A stretch of DNA of 64,000 nt, taken from the NCBI RefSeq assembly GCF_025144335.1, contig NZ_CP083539.1:931501-995500 (forward strand). The letters run 5' to 3'. Both the position numbers and the translations under genes were made by a program. Under the pieces are notes generated by a model. The model saw nothing but the letters and a program-made list of their open reading frames with translations, ran no database searches and was not told where the DNA came from. This DNA is from Jannaschia sp. W003 (lineage in GTDB: Bacteria > Pseudomonadota > Alphaproteobacteria > Rhodobacterales > Rhodobacteraceae). Below are positions 15,125 through 24,096 of the stretch, piece by piece (within the stretch, counting starts at the first letter, position 1; every line of letters begins with the position of its first letter).

Positions 15125-17140
15125 ATGACCAACCCGCTGCTCGCCGACTGGACCGGCCCGTTCGCCCTGCCGCCCTTCGAGGCCATCGAGGACGCGCACT
15201 TCGCGCCCGCGCTGGAGCGGGCGATGGAGGAGGGCCGCGCCGCCGTCCGCGCCATCGCCGAGAACCCCGAACCGCCCACCTTCGCCAACACGATCGAGGC
15301 GCTGGAAGGCGCCGACCGCCTGCTCGACCGGGTGGCGGGCGTGTTCTACAACCTCGCCGGCGCCGACGCGAACCCCGCGCGCGAGGCGCTGCAACGCGAG
15401 ATGGCGCCGAAGCTCTCGGCTTACGGCTCCGAGATCACCATGAACGCGGCCCTCTTCGCCCGCATCGAGGACCTCTGGTCGCGCCGCGACGCGCTGGGGC
15501 TGGACCCCGAGCAGGCCCGCGTCCTCATGCTCACCCGCCGCGGCTTCGTGCGCGCGGGCGCCGCCCTGCAGGGTGCCGAAGCCCAGCGCCTCAAGGAGAT
15601 CAAGGCGCGCCTCGCCACGCTGGGCACGCAGTTCACCCAGAACCTCCTCCACGACGAGCGCGACTGGTTCATGGACCTCACCGAGGACCAGCTCGCCCCG
15701 CTGCCGGGCTTCGTGGCGGATGCCGCGCGCGCCGCGGGCAAGGAGCGGGACCGCGGTCCCGTGGTCACGCTGAACCGCTCGCTCATCACGCCCTTCCTCG
15801 CCCACCACCCCGACCGGGAGCTGCGCCGCCGCGCCTTCGAGGCCTGGACCGCGCGCGGCGCGAACGGCGGCGAGACCGACAACCGCGCCATCGCCGCCGA
15901 GATCCTCTCCTTGCGCGAGGAGCGCGCGAAGCTCCTCGGCCACGACAGCTTCGCCGACTACAAGCTCGAGACCGAGATGGCCGGCACCCCCGATGCGGTG
16001 CGCGCGCTCCTGATGGACGTCTGGACCCCCGCCCGCCGGGCCGCGCTGGCCGACGCCGAGGCGCTGGCCGAGATGGCGCGCGCGGACGGCGTGGTCGGAC
16101 CCCTCGAGCCCTGGGACTGGCGCTACTGGTCGGAGCGCCGCCGCCGCCGGCTCCACGACCTCGACGAGGCCGAGGTGAAGCCGTTCTTCCAGTTGGATCG
16201 CATGATCGAGGCCGCCTTCAGCTGCGCCCATCGCCTGTTCGGGCTAGAGTTCCGCGCGCTCGACGCGCCGATGTACCACCGCGACGTGCGCGCCTGGGAG
16301 GTGACGCGGGAGGGCCGCCACGTCGCCGTGTTCCTCGGCGACTACTTCGCGCGGCCCTCGAAGCGGTCGGGCGCGTGGTGCTCGGCCATGCGCTCGCAGC
16401 AGAAGCTCCACGGCGACGTGCGGCCCATCGTGGTCAACGTGTGCAACTTCACACATGCCGAGCCGGCGCTGCTGAGCTACGACGACGCCCGCACCCTGTT
16501 CCACGAGTTCGGCCACGCCCTGCATCAGATGCTCTCGGACGTCCGCTACCCGTCGATCTCGGGAACCTCGGTGGCGCGCGACTTCGTGGAATTGCCGAGC
16601 CAGCTCTACGAGCACTGGCTGGAGGTGCCCGAGGTGCTGGCCGAGTTCGCCACCCATGCGGAAACGGGCGAGCCGATGCCCGAGGAGTTGCTGCAGAAGG
16701 TGCTGGGGGCGGCGACCTACGACATGGGCTTCCAGACCGTGGAGTACGTGGCCTCCGCCCTCGTCGACCTCGCGTTCCACGAGGGCCCGGCGCCCTCGGA
16801 CCCGATGCAGCGGCAGGCCGAGGTGCTGGAGGGCATCGGCATGCCCCGTGCCATCGCCATGCGCCACGCCACGCCCCACTTCGCCCACGTCTTCGCCGGC
16901 GACGGGTACTCCGCGGGCTACTACAGCTACATGTGGTCCGAGGTCATGGACGCCGACGCCTTCGCCGCCTTCGAGGAGCGGGGCGACCCGTTCGACCCCG
17001 AGACGGCGCGGCGGCTGGAAGCGGACATCCTCAGCCGCGGCGGCTCCGTGGACGCGCGGGAATTGTATGAGCGCTTCCGCGGCCGGATGCCGGGGGTCGA
17101 GGCGCTGCTGAAGGGCAGGGGGCTCGACGCGGCCGCCTGA
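15125..17140 (+). CDS. M3 family metallopeptidase (peptidyl-dipeptidase/oligopeptidase type)
   Basis: 671 residues. The zinc motif HEFGH is at 460-464, with the third ligand E489 in DFVELPSQ. Both are hallmark M3 features, and the N-terminus (LPPFEAIEDAHFAPALERAMEE) is like peptidyl-dipeptidase Dcp and oligopeptidase A. These cytoplasmic enzymes degrade short peptides. An ATG also exists at 15107, but GAAGGAG at 15112-15118 is a perfectly spaced RBS for 15125, so I choose the latter. Dcp and OpdA cannot be told apart from sequence alone by eye. Confidence 0.9.
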   Translation: MTNPLLADWTGPFALPPFEAIEDAHFAPALERAMEEGRAAVRAIAENPEPPTFANTIEALEGADRLLDRVAGVFYNLAGADANPAREALQREMAPKLSAYGSEITMNAALFARIEDLWSRRDALGLDPEQARVLMLTRRGFVRAGAALQGAEAQRLKEIKARLATLGTQFTQNLLHDERDWFMDLTEDQLAPLPGFVADAARAAGKERDRGPVVTLNRSLITPFLAHHPDRELRRRAFEAWTARGANGGETDNRAIAAEILSLREERAKLLGHDSFADYKLETEMAGTPDAVRALLMDVWTPARRAALADAEALAEMARADGVVGPLEPWDWRYWSERRRRRLHDLDEAEVKPFFQLDRMIEAAFSCAHRLFGLEFRALDAPMYHRDVRAWEVTREGRHVAVFLGDYFARPSKRSGAWCSAMRSQQKLHGDVRPIVVNVCNFTHAEPALLSYDDARTLFHEFGHALHQMLSDVRYPSISGTSVARDFVELPSQLYEHWLEVPEVLAEFATHAETGEPMPEELLQKVLGAATYDMGFQTVEYVASALVDLAFHEGPAPSDPMQRQAEVLEGIGMPRAIAMRHATPHFAHVFAGDGYSAGYYSYMWSEVMDADAFAAFEERGDPFDPETARRLEADILSRGGSVDARELYERFRGRMPGVEALLKGRGLDAAA

Positions 17141-17148
17141 CGGCGCGT

Positions 17149-17206
17149 GGGGGGCTCTGCCCCCGCGCTTCGCGCTCCCCCGAGATATTTCCGGCCAGAG
17201 GAAGTC
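17149..17206 (-). repeat. Family A terminator-like repeat, copy A2 (inverted)
   Basis: GGGGGC (17150-17155), TCT, GCCCCC (17159-17164), then a GCGC-TTC-GCGC hairpin, then CCCCCGAGATATTTCCGGCC, the reverse of the family lead. It follows the M3 peptidase stop by 9 nt and probably terminates that gene. Confidence 0.7.
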
Positions 17207-17212
17207 GGCACA

Positions 17213-17307
17213 CCCCGGCCCTGCGCCGGGGCCTCCGCCCGCCGCAGGCGCCCCGCCCCGGGCGAGGCGCCCGGCCACCACCAGAGACCCCGGATCGCGT
17301 CCGGGGC
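17213..17307. repeat. Family C paired palindromes (REPIN-like), pair 1
   Basis: First palindrome CCCCGGC-N5-GCCGGGG (17213-17231), second CCCCGGA-N5-TCCGGGG (17288-17306), with 56 nt between them. The second is inverted relative to the first by its asymmetric centre. It lies directly upstream of the inositol-phosphatase-like gene. The intervening DNA holds a further GGCGCC-rich hairpin. Confidence 0.7.
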
Positions 17308-17334
17308 GTGACGGAACTAACCCAGGACCCGCCA

Positions 17335-18186
17335 ATGCCCCTCACCCCCACCCAGTCCGACGCCCTCGTGGCCGCCATCCGCACGGTGGCGGCCGAGGAG
17401 ATCCGCCCCCGCTTCCGCCGCCTCGACCCCGCCGACGCCGACCGTAAGCGCGCCTTCGACGACCTCGTCACCGTGGCCGACCGCGCGGCCGAGCGCGCCA
17501 TGACCGCGCGCTTCGAGGTGATCCTCCCGGACGCGGCCGTGATCGGCGAGGAGGCCATCTCGGAAGGCACCGCCTCGCTGGAATCGGTCGGCGCCGAGCG
17601 CTGCGTGGTGATCGACCCCATCGACGGCACCTGGAACTACGCTCACGGGATCGCGAACTACGGCGTGATCGTCGCGGTGCTGGAGGCGGGCGAGACGGTC
17701 TGGGGCTGCCTCTACGACCCCTCGTTCGACGACTGGGTGATGGCCGCGCGGGGCGGGGGCTGCCACTACCACCGCGCCGGCGCGGCACCGCGCCCGCTCC
17801 GCACCGCGCAGGACGCGCCGCCGCCGGAGCGGCTGCGCGGCAACGTGGGCGAGTACCTGTTCCCGGAAGCGGAGCGATTGAGGCTCGCCCCCCTCGTGCC
17901 TCGCTTCCGGCGCCACATGACCCTCGGCGCCTCCTTGGCCGAGTACCGCCAGATGGCGCTCGGCGGCACCGACTTCTGCCTCAACGGCTGGCTCAACGTC
18001 TGGGACCACGCGGCCGGCGCGCTCTGCCTCGCCGAGGCGGGCGGCTGCTCCCGCCTCCTCGACGGCTCGCCCTACCGGCCCGCACTGAGCAACCGCGATG
18101 CGGAAGGGGGCGCACGACTCCTGAACGCCCGCTCGCCCGCGCTTTGGGACACGCTCGCGCCGATCTTCAACGAGGCGCTGGCCTAG
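17335..18186 (+). CDS. Inositol monophosphatase family phosphatase (possibly histidinol-phosphatase)
   Basis: 283 residues. Metal-binding motifs of the FIG superfamily are complete: GEEAISEG (E72, E73), DPIDGTWNY (D94, D97) and WDHAAG (D224). They coordinate Mg2+ ions for hydrolysis of a phosphate monoester. HisN-type histidinol-phosphatases of alphaproteobacteria look like this, but inositol-1-phosphate or 3'-phosphoadenosine substrates are equally possible, and no his or cys gene adjoins. A GTG at 17308 is in frame but directly abuts palindrome C2. ATG 17335 has AGGA 7 nt upstream and is preferred. Confidence 0.85.
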   Translation: MPLTPTQSDALVAAIRTVAAEEIRPRFRRLDPADADRKRAFDDLVTVADRAAERAMTARFEVILPDAAVIGEEAISEGTASLESVGAERCVVIDPIDGTWNYAHGIANYGVIVAVLEAGETVWGCLYDPSFDDWVMAARGGGCHYHRAGAAPRPLRTAQDAPPPERLRGNVGEYLFPEAERLRLAPLVPRFRRHMTLGASLAEYRQMALGGTDFCLNGWLNVWDHAAGALCLAEAGGCSRLLDGSPYRPALSNRDAEGGARLLNARSPALWDTLAPIFNEALA

Positions 18187-18188
18187 TC

Positions 18189-18331
18189 CCCGTCTTCGTT
18201 TTCCAAGTACCGAGGGGGTTCGCGGGCTCCCCGGGATCGGTGAGGCGGAAGAGGACGAAGCCCGGTGGGCTTCTGCCCCGCCGAACGTGGACCGATCCGC
18301 CCGCGGACGGGCGGAGCCCCGGATGGCCGAA
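18189..18331 (+). repeat. Family B repeat, copy B3, with nested hairpin in the loop
   Basis: Begins with CTTCGTTTTCCAAGTACCGA (18193-18212), a family A lead. The B arms GGATCGGT (18234-18241) and GGACCGATCC (18289-18298) are 47 nt apart instead of 3. The loop contains its own hairpin, GAAGCCC-GGT-GGGCTTC (18257-18273), inside GGCGG/CCGCC. The common tail ACGGGCGGAGCCCCGGA follows. Confidence 0.7.
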
Positions 18332-18361
18332 GACGGCGGGGGGCAGAGCCTCCCCCGAACC

Positions 18362-18910
18362 CTACTCCCGCACCTCGCCCGGCTCCACGCCCCAGAGCGC
18401 CGCCTGCGCGGCCCAGCCCTCGGCCTCGCCGACCTCGACCTCGCACCAGCCGCCCGCGCACTCGCCCAGCCAGGCGATCACGCCGCGGGCCAGCCGCGCC
18501 GCCACGGGCGCCTCGGGCGCGGGACGGCGGTGGAGCAGCAGCTCGCCCGCCTCCACGATCACGGTGCGGTTCCCCGACAGCAGCGAGTAGTGCATCCACC
18601 CGCCCGCGCCCTCGCGGTCCTGCACCCGCCGCCAGTGGCCGTACTCGCCCACCACGCGCAGCGGCATGTTGCGACGCACGAACACCCAGTCGATGCGGTG
18701 CGTGGAGGAGGGGCCGCGGCGCGCGTAGCCCTCGGAGGCCTTCATCGACACGAAGCGCGGCATGGGAAGGTTGGTCACCGGTCCGCGGACCTCGGGGGCC
18801 TCGGCGGCCGGGGCGGTCCCGAGGGCCGCGGTCTCGACGGCGGCGGACTCGGCACCGGCCGCGCCCGCGACGAGGGCGGCGAGGGCCGCCGCGAGGATGG
18901 TGTGACGCAT
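18362..18910 (-). CDS. Secreted SH3-domain protein
   Basis: 182 residues with a signal peptide (MRHTILAAALAALVAGAAGA). Residues about 60-120 (RFVSMKASEGYARRGPSSTHRIDWVF, then GYGHWRRVQD and GWMHYSLLSG) match the bacterial SH3_4-type fold, followed by a second SH3-like half (VARLARGVIAWLGECAGGWCEVEV). Such proteins act in the periplasm, probably on cell wall. ATG 18910 is chosen because a signal peptide begins there. The 17 upstream residues to 18961 are basic and spoil it. It is divergent from the hydroxyacid dehydrogenase gene. Confidence 0.8.
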   Translation of the reverse strand: MRHTILAAALAALVAGAAGAESAAVETAALGTAPAAEAPEVRGPVTNLPMPRFVSMKASEGYARRGPSSTHRIDWVFVRRNMPLRVVGEYGHWRRVQDREGAGGWMHYSLLSGNRTVIVEAGELLLHRRPAPEAPVAARLARGVIAWLGECAGGWCEVEVGEAEGWAAQAALWGVEPGEVRE

Positions 18911-19005
18911 GTGCTGCCCGAGCCTCCGTGGGGTCTGCCGCCCCTTGCCTGCGGGCCGCATCCTGCCATGTTGCGCCCCGCCGGGGAATGGGAGGATGCC
19001 GCCAC

Positions 19006-19989
19006 ATGGCCGCGAAGCGCTTAAGTGTTGTCGTCACGCGACGCCTGCCCCCTTCGGTGGAGGCGCGCATGGCCGAGCTGTTCGACGTGGTCCGCCGCCC
19101 CGACGACACACCCATGAGCCGCGAGGAGATCGTCGCGGCCCTGCCCGGCGCCGACATCCTCGTGCCCACGCTCGGCGAGCGCGTCGACGCCCCCCTGCTG
19201 GCCGGCTCGGACCGCCTGAAGCTGGTGGCCAACTACGGCGCCGGCGTCGACCACATCGACGTGGCCTCGGCGCGCCAGCGGGGCGTCCTAGTCTCCAACA
19301 CCCCCGGCGCGCTGACCGACGACACCGCCGACCTCGCCATCGCGCTGATGCTCGCCGTCCTGCGCCGCATGCCCGAGGGCATGGCGCAGATGCAGGAAGG
19401 GCGCTGGCAGGGCTGGGCGCCCGACGCGCTCCTGGGCCGCCGCCTCAAGGGCCTGCGCCTCGGCATCCTCGGCATGGGCCGCATCGGGCAGGCCGTGGCC
19501 CGCCGCGCCCGCGCCTTCGGCATGGAGATCCACTACCACAACCGCCGCCGCCTCCACGCCGCCCTCGAGGAGCCGCTCGAGGCGCGCTACATGGAGAGCC
19601 TCGACCGCATGCTGGGCAGCATCGACGTGCTGTCGATCAACTGCCCTCACACGCCGGCCACGTTCCACCTCGTGAACGCCCGCCGGCTGGAGCTGATGCG
19701 CCCCGAGGCGGTGATCGTGAACACCTCGCGCGGCGAGGTCGTCGACGAGAACGCCCTGACCCGCCGCCTGCGCGCGGGCGAGCTGGCCGGCGCCGGCCTC
19801 GACGTGTTCGAGCACGGCCAGAGCGTGAACCCGCGCCTGCGCGCGCTCCCGAACGTGGTGCTGACCCCGCACATGGGCTCGGCCACCCGCGAGGGGCGCC
19901 TCGAGATGGGCGAGCGGCTGATCGTCAACATGCGCACCTTCGCCGACGGCCACCGCCCCCCCGACCTCGTGGTGCCGTCGATGCTGTAG
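19006..19989 (+). CDS. D-isomer 2-hydroxyacid dehydrogenase (glyoxylate/hydroxypyruvate reductase type)
   Basis: 327 residues. The Rossmann motif GMGRIG is at 156-161. Catalytic Arg242 is in NTSRGEVVDE and His289 in TPHMGS. The family enzyme reduces 2-oxo acids such as glyoxylate or hydroxypyruvate with NAD(P)H in the cytoplasm. The segment FEHGQSVNP takes the place of the usual FExEP, a variant I associate with roseobacter D-glycerate dehydrogenases. ATG 19006 has GGGAGGA 9 nt upstream. A much longer frame from 18265 runs antisense over the SH3 gene and is noise. Confidence 0.9.
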   Translation: MAAKRLSVVVTRRLPPSVEARMAELFDVVRRPDDTPMSREEIVAALPGADILVPTLGERVDAPLLAGSDRLKLVANYGAGVDHIDVASARQRGVLVSNTPGALTDDTADLAIALMLAVLRRMPEGMAQMQEGRWQGWAPDALLGRRLKGLRLGILGMGRIGQAVARRARAFGMEIHYHNRRRLHAALEEPLEARYMESLDRMLGSIDVLSINCPHTPATFHLVNARRLELMRPEAVIVNTSRGEVVDENALTRRLRAGELAGAGLDVFEHGQSVNPRLRALPNVVLTPHMGSATREGRLEMGERLIVNMRTFADGHRPPDLVVPSML

Positions 19990-20018
19990 GGGCGGCCGCA
20001 CCCGGCGCGACACGCCCG

Positions 20019-20966
20019 CTACTCCGCCGCCAGCTCCCCCGCCTCCAGCCCCGCGATCGCGCGCATGTGGCGCATGTCGGTGCCGCAGCAGCCGCCCAGG
20101 AGGTCGATGCGCGGGTGCGCCCGATGCAGCGCCCGGAGCGCCCGCCCCAGCGCCTCGGGGTCGCCCGCGTCCAGCGTCTCGGCCCCGTCCAGCTCCGCGT
20201 GGGACCGGCGCGAGGCGTTGGCCACCACGCCGCGCAGGCGCCCCGTGGCCAATGCCGCCGGCAGCGCCGGCGCGAAGTGGTCGGGATGGGCGCAGTTCAC
20301 CAGGTAGTGCGCCGCGTAGCCTCCCGACTCGTCGTCGCAGGCCTCGATCGCGCCCGCCAGCGTCTCGCCCGAGGGCAGGCGCCCGTCGGTCTCCACGGTG
20401 AAGCTCACCGCCACCGGCAGGCCGAAGCGGCGCGCGGCGCGCACGATGCCCGCGCCCTCGCCCGAGGAGGGGATCGTGAACGCGCTCACGATGTCGAGCC
20501 GGGTGCCCGCGAAGGCGCCGATCTGCTCGGCGTGGTAGGCCTCGGCCTCCTCGGGGCCCATGCCCGCGCCCGCCGCGTAGGGATCGCCCCGCGGCCCGAC
20601 CTGCCCCGACACCACCGTGGCGCGCCAGCCGTAGCGCACCCGCGCCTCGCGCACGAGCGCCACCGCCTCGCGGTTCAGCCGCACCACGTCCTCGGGCGCG
20701 TAGCCCAGGGGCGCGGCGCGCTCGCGGCTGAGCATCCAGGTCGGCGTCTCCAGGTGCACGCCCGCCCCCGCGGCGCGCGCGATCTCCACGAGGTCGCCGC
20801 AGTAGCGCGTGAGGATCAGCCGCCCCTCCGCGGTCTCCAGGAGCGGGAAGGCCGCGAAGCCCGGCAGCGGGATGCCGCGGTTGAAGATCAGGTCCGTCTC
20901 CAGCCCGACGTGGCACAGGAACAGGTCCAGCCCCTCGGTGTGGAAGCGATGCGGTGTCGTGGCCAT
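20019..20966 (-). CDS. Homocysteine S-methyltransferase family protein
   Basis: 315 residues. The zinc-thiolate residues of this family are present: Cys in VNCAHPDHF and the double Cys in GGCCGTD near the C-terminus. These enzymes use S-methylmethionine, betaine or another methyl donor to make methionine from homocysteine. The N-terminal HVGLETDLIF replaces the usual DGGxGTxL. ATG 20966 gives MATTPHRFHTEGLD; the 11 residues further upstream are basic and unlikely. It converges with the dehydrogenase gene, 29 nt apart. I see no SAM or SAH riboswitch ahead of it. Confidence 0.87.
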   Translation of the reverse strand: MATTPHRFHTEGLDLFLCHVGLETDLIFNRGIPLPGFAAFPLLETAEGRLILTRYCGDLVEIARAAGAGVHLETPTWMLSRERAAPLGYAPEDVVRLNREAVALVREARVRYGWRATVVSGQVGPRGDPYAAGAGMGPEEAEAYHAEQIGAFAGTRLDIVSAFTIPSSGEGAGIVRAARRFGLPVAVSFTVETDGRLPSGETLAGAIEACDDESGGYAAHYLVNCAHPDHFAPALPAALATGRLRGVVANASRRSHAELDGAETLDAGDPEALGRALRALHRAHPRIDLLGGCCGTDMRHMRAIAGLEAGELAAE

Positions 20967-21081
20967 GGGACGCGCCCTCCGCCGGTGACGTGCATCCACC
21001 TTAGCGCACCCGGCGCCGCCCGGTCCAACGCCGCGTGCGACGTCCGGCGGCGCGGCGGGGCAGGGGCGGGCGAGGGGGCGG

Positions 21082-21900
21082 CTACTCGCCCAGCACGGCG
21101 TGGACCTCGTCGAGGTCCACCTCGCCCGTCGGCGCCTTGCGCGAGGGGTCGTCGAAGTCGTAGCGGAACAGCCGGAAGTCGCGGTGGTACACCTCCCACA
21201 CGAGGTGCCGCGCGAGGTCGTCGAAGTAGTCCTCGATCGGGTGGAGCCGCTTCGGCCCGTGCCCCTCGGACTCGTTGAAGCGCGGCACCGCGTCCAGGCG
21301 CACCGGCACCGGGGTCTCGACCCGGTCCAGCACGCCCTGCATGCCCGCGTCGAAGCTCTCGACCGGGAAGATGCTGTCGTAGCGCCCGCCGTTGCTCACG
21401 AAGGTGCCCACGTGGCCCGCCATGGCCGACCAGTGGATGTCGGGGTCCATGGGCCGGCGGAAGCGGATGGTGTCGCGCGCGAACAGCAGGAACCGCCGGA
21501 AGCTGGCGATCTGGTCGAACTCGAACCCGTTCTCGGGGCTCCCGACGTCGATCCCGTACTTCTGCGCCAGCATCGGCACGAGGTTGCCGCGGTAGCGGCG
21601 GCCGTTGCGCTGGATGCCCGCGATCTTGTCGAAGAACGACGACAGGATGCGCCCGTAGGGGTTGCGCACGCAGGTGAACGCGAACGACCGGTGCCCCTTG
21701 GCGTTGCGCTCGATCAGCGGCTGGCTCTCCTCCTGGGCCCACTTGTGCAGCCCTTCGGTCGAGTCGTGGATGTCGCCGTCGAAGAAGCGCCCGTGGTCCG
21801 AGAAGAACATGATCTGCCCGATCGACGAGCAGGCGCACTTGGGCACCACGCGGTACACCATGCTCTCGCTCTCGGTCATCCAGGTTCCGGGAAATCCCAT
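21082..21900 (-). CDS. Sulfotransferase family protein
   Basis: 272 residues. The 5'-phosphosulfate loop is YRVVPKCACSSIGQI (P20, K21), and the 3'-phosphate site is TCVRNPYGRILSSFF. Both are typical of Sulfotransfer_2 enzymes that move sulfate from PAPS to a carbohydrate or other acceptor. It is divergent from a core-2-like glycosyltransferase (22010), with 109 nt between starts, which points to a sulfated surface glycan. The start MGFPGTWMTESESMVYR at 21900 is the one I know from related proteins; an ATG at 21933 also exists. Confidence 0.85.
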   Translation of the reverse strand: MGFPGTWMTESESMVYRVVPKCACSSIGQIMFFSDHGRFFDGDIHDSTEGLHKWAQEESQPLIERNAKGHRSFAFTCVRNPYGRILSSFFDKIAGIQRNGRRYRGNLVPMLAQKYGIDVGSPENGFEFDQIASFRRFLLFARDTIRFRRPMDPDIHWSAMAGHVGTFVSNGGRYDSIFPVESFDAGMQGVLDRVETPVPVRLDAVPRFNESEGHGPKRLHPIEDYFDDLARHLVWEVYHRDFRLFRYDFDDPSRKAPTGEVDLDEVHAVLGE

Positions 21901-22009
21901 AGGGCGCGCCCTCGCGGTTTTTCCGCGACACAACCACCGATCCGCGGTTCCTTCAACGCCCCGCGGCGGCTAGGGATGTGCCCCGAGCCATCCATGTGAC
22001 CCCCGAGCC

Positions 22010-23587
22010 TTGGCCAGAATCGCCTTCATCCTCCTGTGCCATGCCGACCCCGAGGCGATCGTGGCGCAGGCCCGCACGCTCACCGCGGCGGGCGACTGCG
22101 TGGCGATCCACTTCGACGGGCGCGCGCCCGCCGCGGACTTCGCCCGCATCGAGGCGGAGCTGGCGGACGAGCCGGGCGTGGCGCTGGTGCGGCGCCGGGT
22201 GAAGTGCGGCTGGGGCGAGTGGAGCCTCGTGCGCGCCACGATGGCCGCGATGCAGCTCGCGCTCGAGGCCTTCCCCCGCGCCACCCACCTCCACGCGATC
22301 TCGGGCGACTGCTTTCCGGTCAAGAGCGCCCCCCACGCCCACGCCTTCCTGGACGCCGAGGACGTGGACTACGTCGAGAGCGTCGACTTCTTCGCCTCGG
22401 ACTGGATCAAGACCGGCATGAAGGAGGAGCGGCTGCTCTACCGGCACCTCTTCAACGAGCGCCGGCGCAAGCGCCTGTTCTACGCCGCGCTCGCGGTGCA
22501 GAAGCGCCTCGGCCTCCAGCGCGCGGTGCCCGAGGATCTGGAGATGATGATCGGCTCGCAGTGGTGGTGCCTGCGCCGCGCCACCGCCGAGGCGATCCTG
22601 CGCTTCGCCGCCGAGCGCGCCGACGTGGTGCGCTTCTTCTCCACCACCTGGATCCCCGACGAGACCTTCTTCCAGACCCTCGTGCGCCACCTCGTGCCCC
22701 GCGCCGAGATCCGCTCGCGCACGCTCACCTTCCTGATGTTCACCGACTACGGGATGCCCGCCACCTTCCACGACGACCACCACGACTTCCTGCTCGGGCA
22801 GGACTACCTCTTCGCCCGCAAGATCAGCCCCGAGGCCTGGGAGCTGAAGGCGCGCCTCTCGCGGCTCTGGACCTCGGACCGCCGCGACTTCCCGGTCGCG
22901 GGCGACGGGCGGCGCCTGTTCTCGTTCCTCACGGGGCGCGGCCGGGTGGGCCGCCGCTTCGCCCAGCGCGCCTGGGAGCGCGAGGGCACCTTGGGCCGCG
23001 ACAGCGAGCTGCTGGTGCTCGTGTGCAAGAAGTACCACGTCGCCAAGCGCCTCGCCCAGTCGATCCGCGAGCACACCGCGCTGCCGGTGATCGACTACCT
23101 GTTCGACGAGGAGCACACCGCGATGCCCGACCTCGGCGGCATCGAGAGCACGCTGGCCAAGCGCCACCGCCACCGCCGCGCGCTGCTGCGGATGCTGTTC
23201 CGCCAGACCGGCTCGCGGCGGCTGGCGATCTGCCTCGACCCCGCGCAGTTCGACCTGCTGCGCGACCTCTCCGCCGACCGCAACGTGACCCGCGTCCTGC
23301 TGCTGGAGTGCGACTACGACGAGGCCTACCTGCGCGGCCACGCCGCCCGCATCGGCCTGATCGGAGAGCGCACCCCCGAGGACACCGTGGCCCGCGTCCT
23401 GCCCACGCTCGCCCAGGACGTGGCCTACGAGACCGACCGCGTGCGCGAGGCCAGGCTCCCGCACGTCCACCGCATCGACCCCCGCCAGGACGAGGCCGCC
23501 CGCGCCGCGGTGCTCGCCCGCGCCCTCGACTGCGACGAAGCCGCCGCCCTCGCCGTGGCCCGCACCCCCTACCTCTTCGACGACTGA
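22010..23587 (+). CDS. Beta-1,6-N-acetylglucosaminyltransferase-like (GT14, core-2 type)
   Basis: 525 residues starting at TTG 22010 (LARIAFILLCHADPEAI). The N-terminal half (about 1-260) has the core-2/I-branching features: KCGWGEWSLV, HLHAISGDCFPVKS, GSQWWCLRR and TTWIPDETFFQTL. The C-terminal part (about 290-520) is a separate domain of unknown function found with this enzyme in Rhodobacteraceae (annotated there as DUF5927/DUF5928, from memory). It probably transfers N-acetylglucosamine or xylose onto an extracellular polysaccharide or protein. The rare TTG start has only a weak RBS, so translation may be modest. Confidence 0.82.
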   Translation: MARIAFILLCHADPEAIVAQARTLTAAGDCVAIHFDGRAPAADFARIEAELADEPGVALVRRRVKCGWGEWSLVRATMAAMQLALEAFPRATHLHAISGDCFPVKSAPHAHAFLDAEDVDYVESVDFFASDWIKTGMKEERLLYRHLFNERRRKRLFYAALAVQKRLGLQRAVPEDLEMMIGSQWWCLRRATAEAILRFAAERADVVRFFSTTWIPDETFFQTLVRHLVPRAEIRSRTLTFLMFTDYGMPATFHDDHHDFLLGQDYLFARKISPEAWELKARLSRLWTSDRRDFPVAGDGRRLFSFLTGRGRVGRRFAQRAWEREGTLGRDSELLVLVCKKYHVAKRLAQSIREHTALPVIDYLFDEEHTAMPDLGGIESTLAKRHRHRRALLRMLFRQTGSRRLAICLDPAQFDLLRDLSADRNVTRVLLLECDYDEAYLRGHAARIGLIGERTPEDTVARVLPTLAQDVAYETDRVREARLPHVHRIDPRQDEAARAAVLARALDCDEAAALAVARTPYLFDD

Positions 23588-23652
23588 GCCCCCATTGCGC
23601 TCCGCCCCGCCGCGGGGGCCTATGGGCGCGACCACCTTCGAGGACCGCCCCC

Positions 23653-24033
23653 ATGCCCTACGAGTACGACGACCAGAACGTCTTCGCCCGCATCCTGCGC
23701 GGCGAGATCCCCTCCACCCCCGTGGCCGAGAGCGAGCACGCGCTCGCCTTCCCCGACATCACCCCCCAGGCGCCCGAACACATCCTGGTGATCCCGCGCG
23801 GACCCTACGTGACGTTCGACCACTTCTGCGCCGAGGCCTCGGATGCCGAGATCGTCGACTTCCACCGCCTCGTCGCCCGCGTCTGCGCCGAGCGCGGCCT
23901 CACCGCGGCCGACGGCGGCGAGGGGCACCGCGCCATCGCGAACGCCGGGCGCAACGGCGTGCAGGAGGTCCCGCACTACCACCTCCACCTCATCGGCGGC
24001 CGCCGCCTCGGGCGGATGCTCCAGCCCGCCTGA
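23653..24033 (+). CDS. HIT-family (histidine triad) protein
   Basis: 126 residues. The histidine triad HYHLHLIGG has H108, H110 and H112. The N-terminal IFAR-like segment (NVFARILRGEIP) is typical of HinT-type nucleoside phosphoramidases, which hydrolyse adenosine monophosphoramidates. It follows the glycosyltransferase by 65 nt on the same strand. The start is fixed by MPYEYDDQNVFARI at ATG 23653. Confidence 0.92.
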   Translation: MPYEYDDQNVFARILRGEIPSTPVAESEHALAFPDITPQAPEHILVIPRGPYVTFDHFCAEASDAEIVDFHRLVARVCAERGLTAADGGEGHRAIANAGRNGVQEVPHYHLHLIGGRRLGRMLQPA

Positions 24034-24096
24034 CCACGCGCGACGCGGCGGCACGCCCCCTGGCGCGCGCCGCCCGCGCCCCCATATCGGACGGCG

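Noticed and set aside
17308..17334. GTG 17308 as start of the inositol-phosphatase-like gene
   Set aside because: It abuts palindrome C2 (ending 17306), leaving no room for an RBS. ATG 17335 has AGGA at a good distance.
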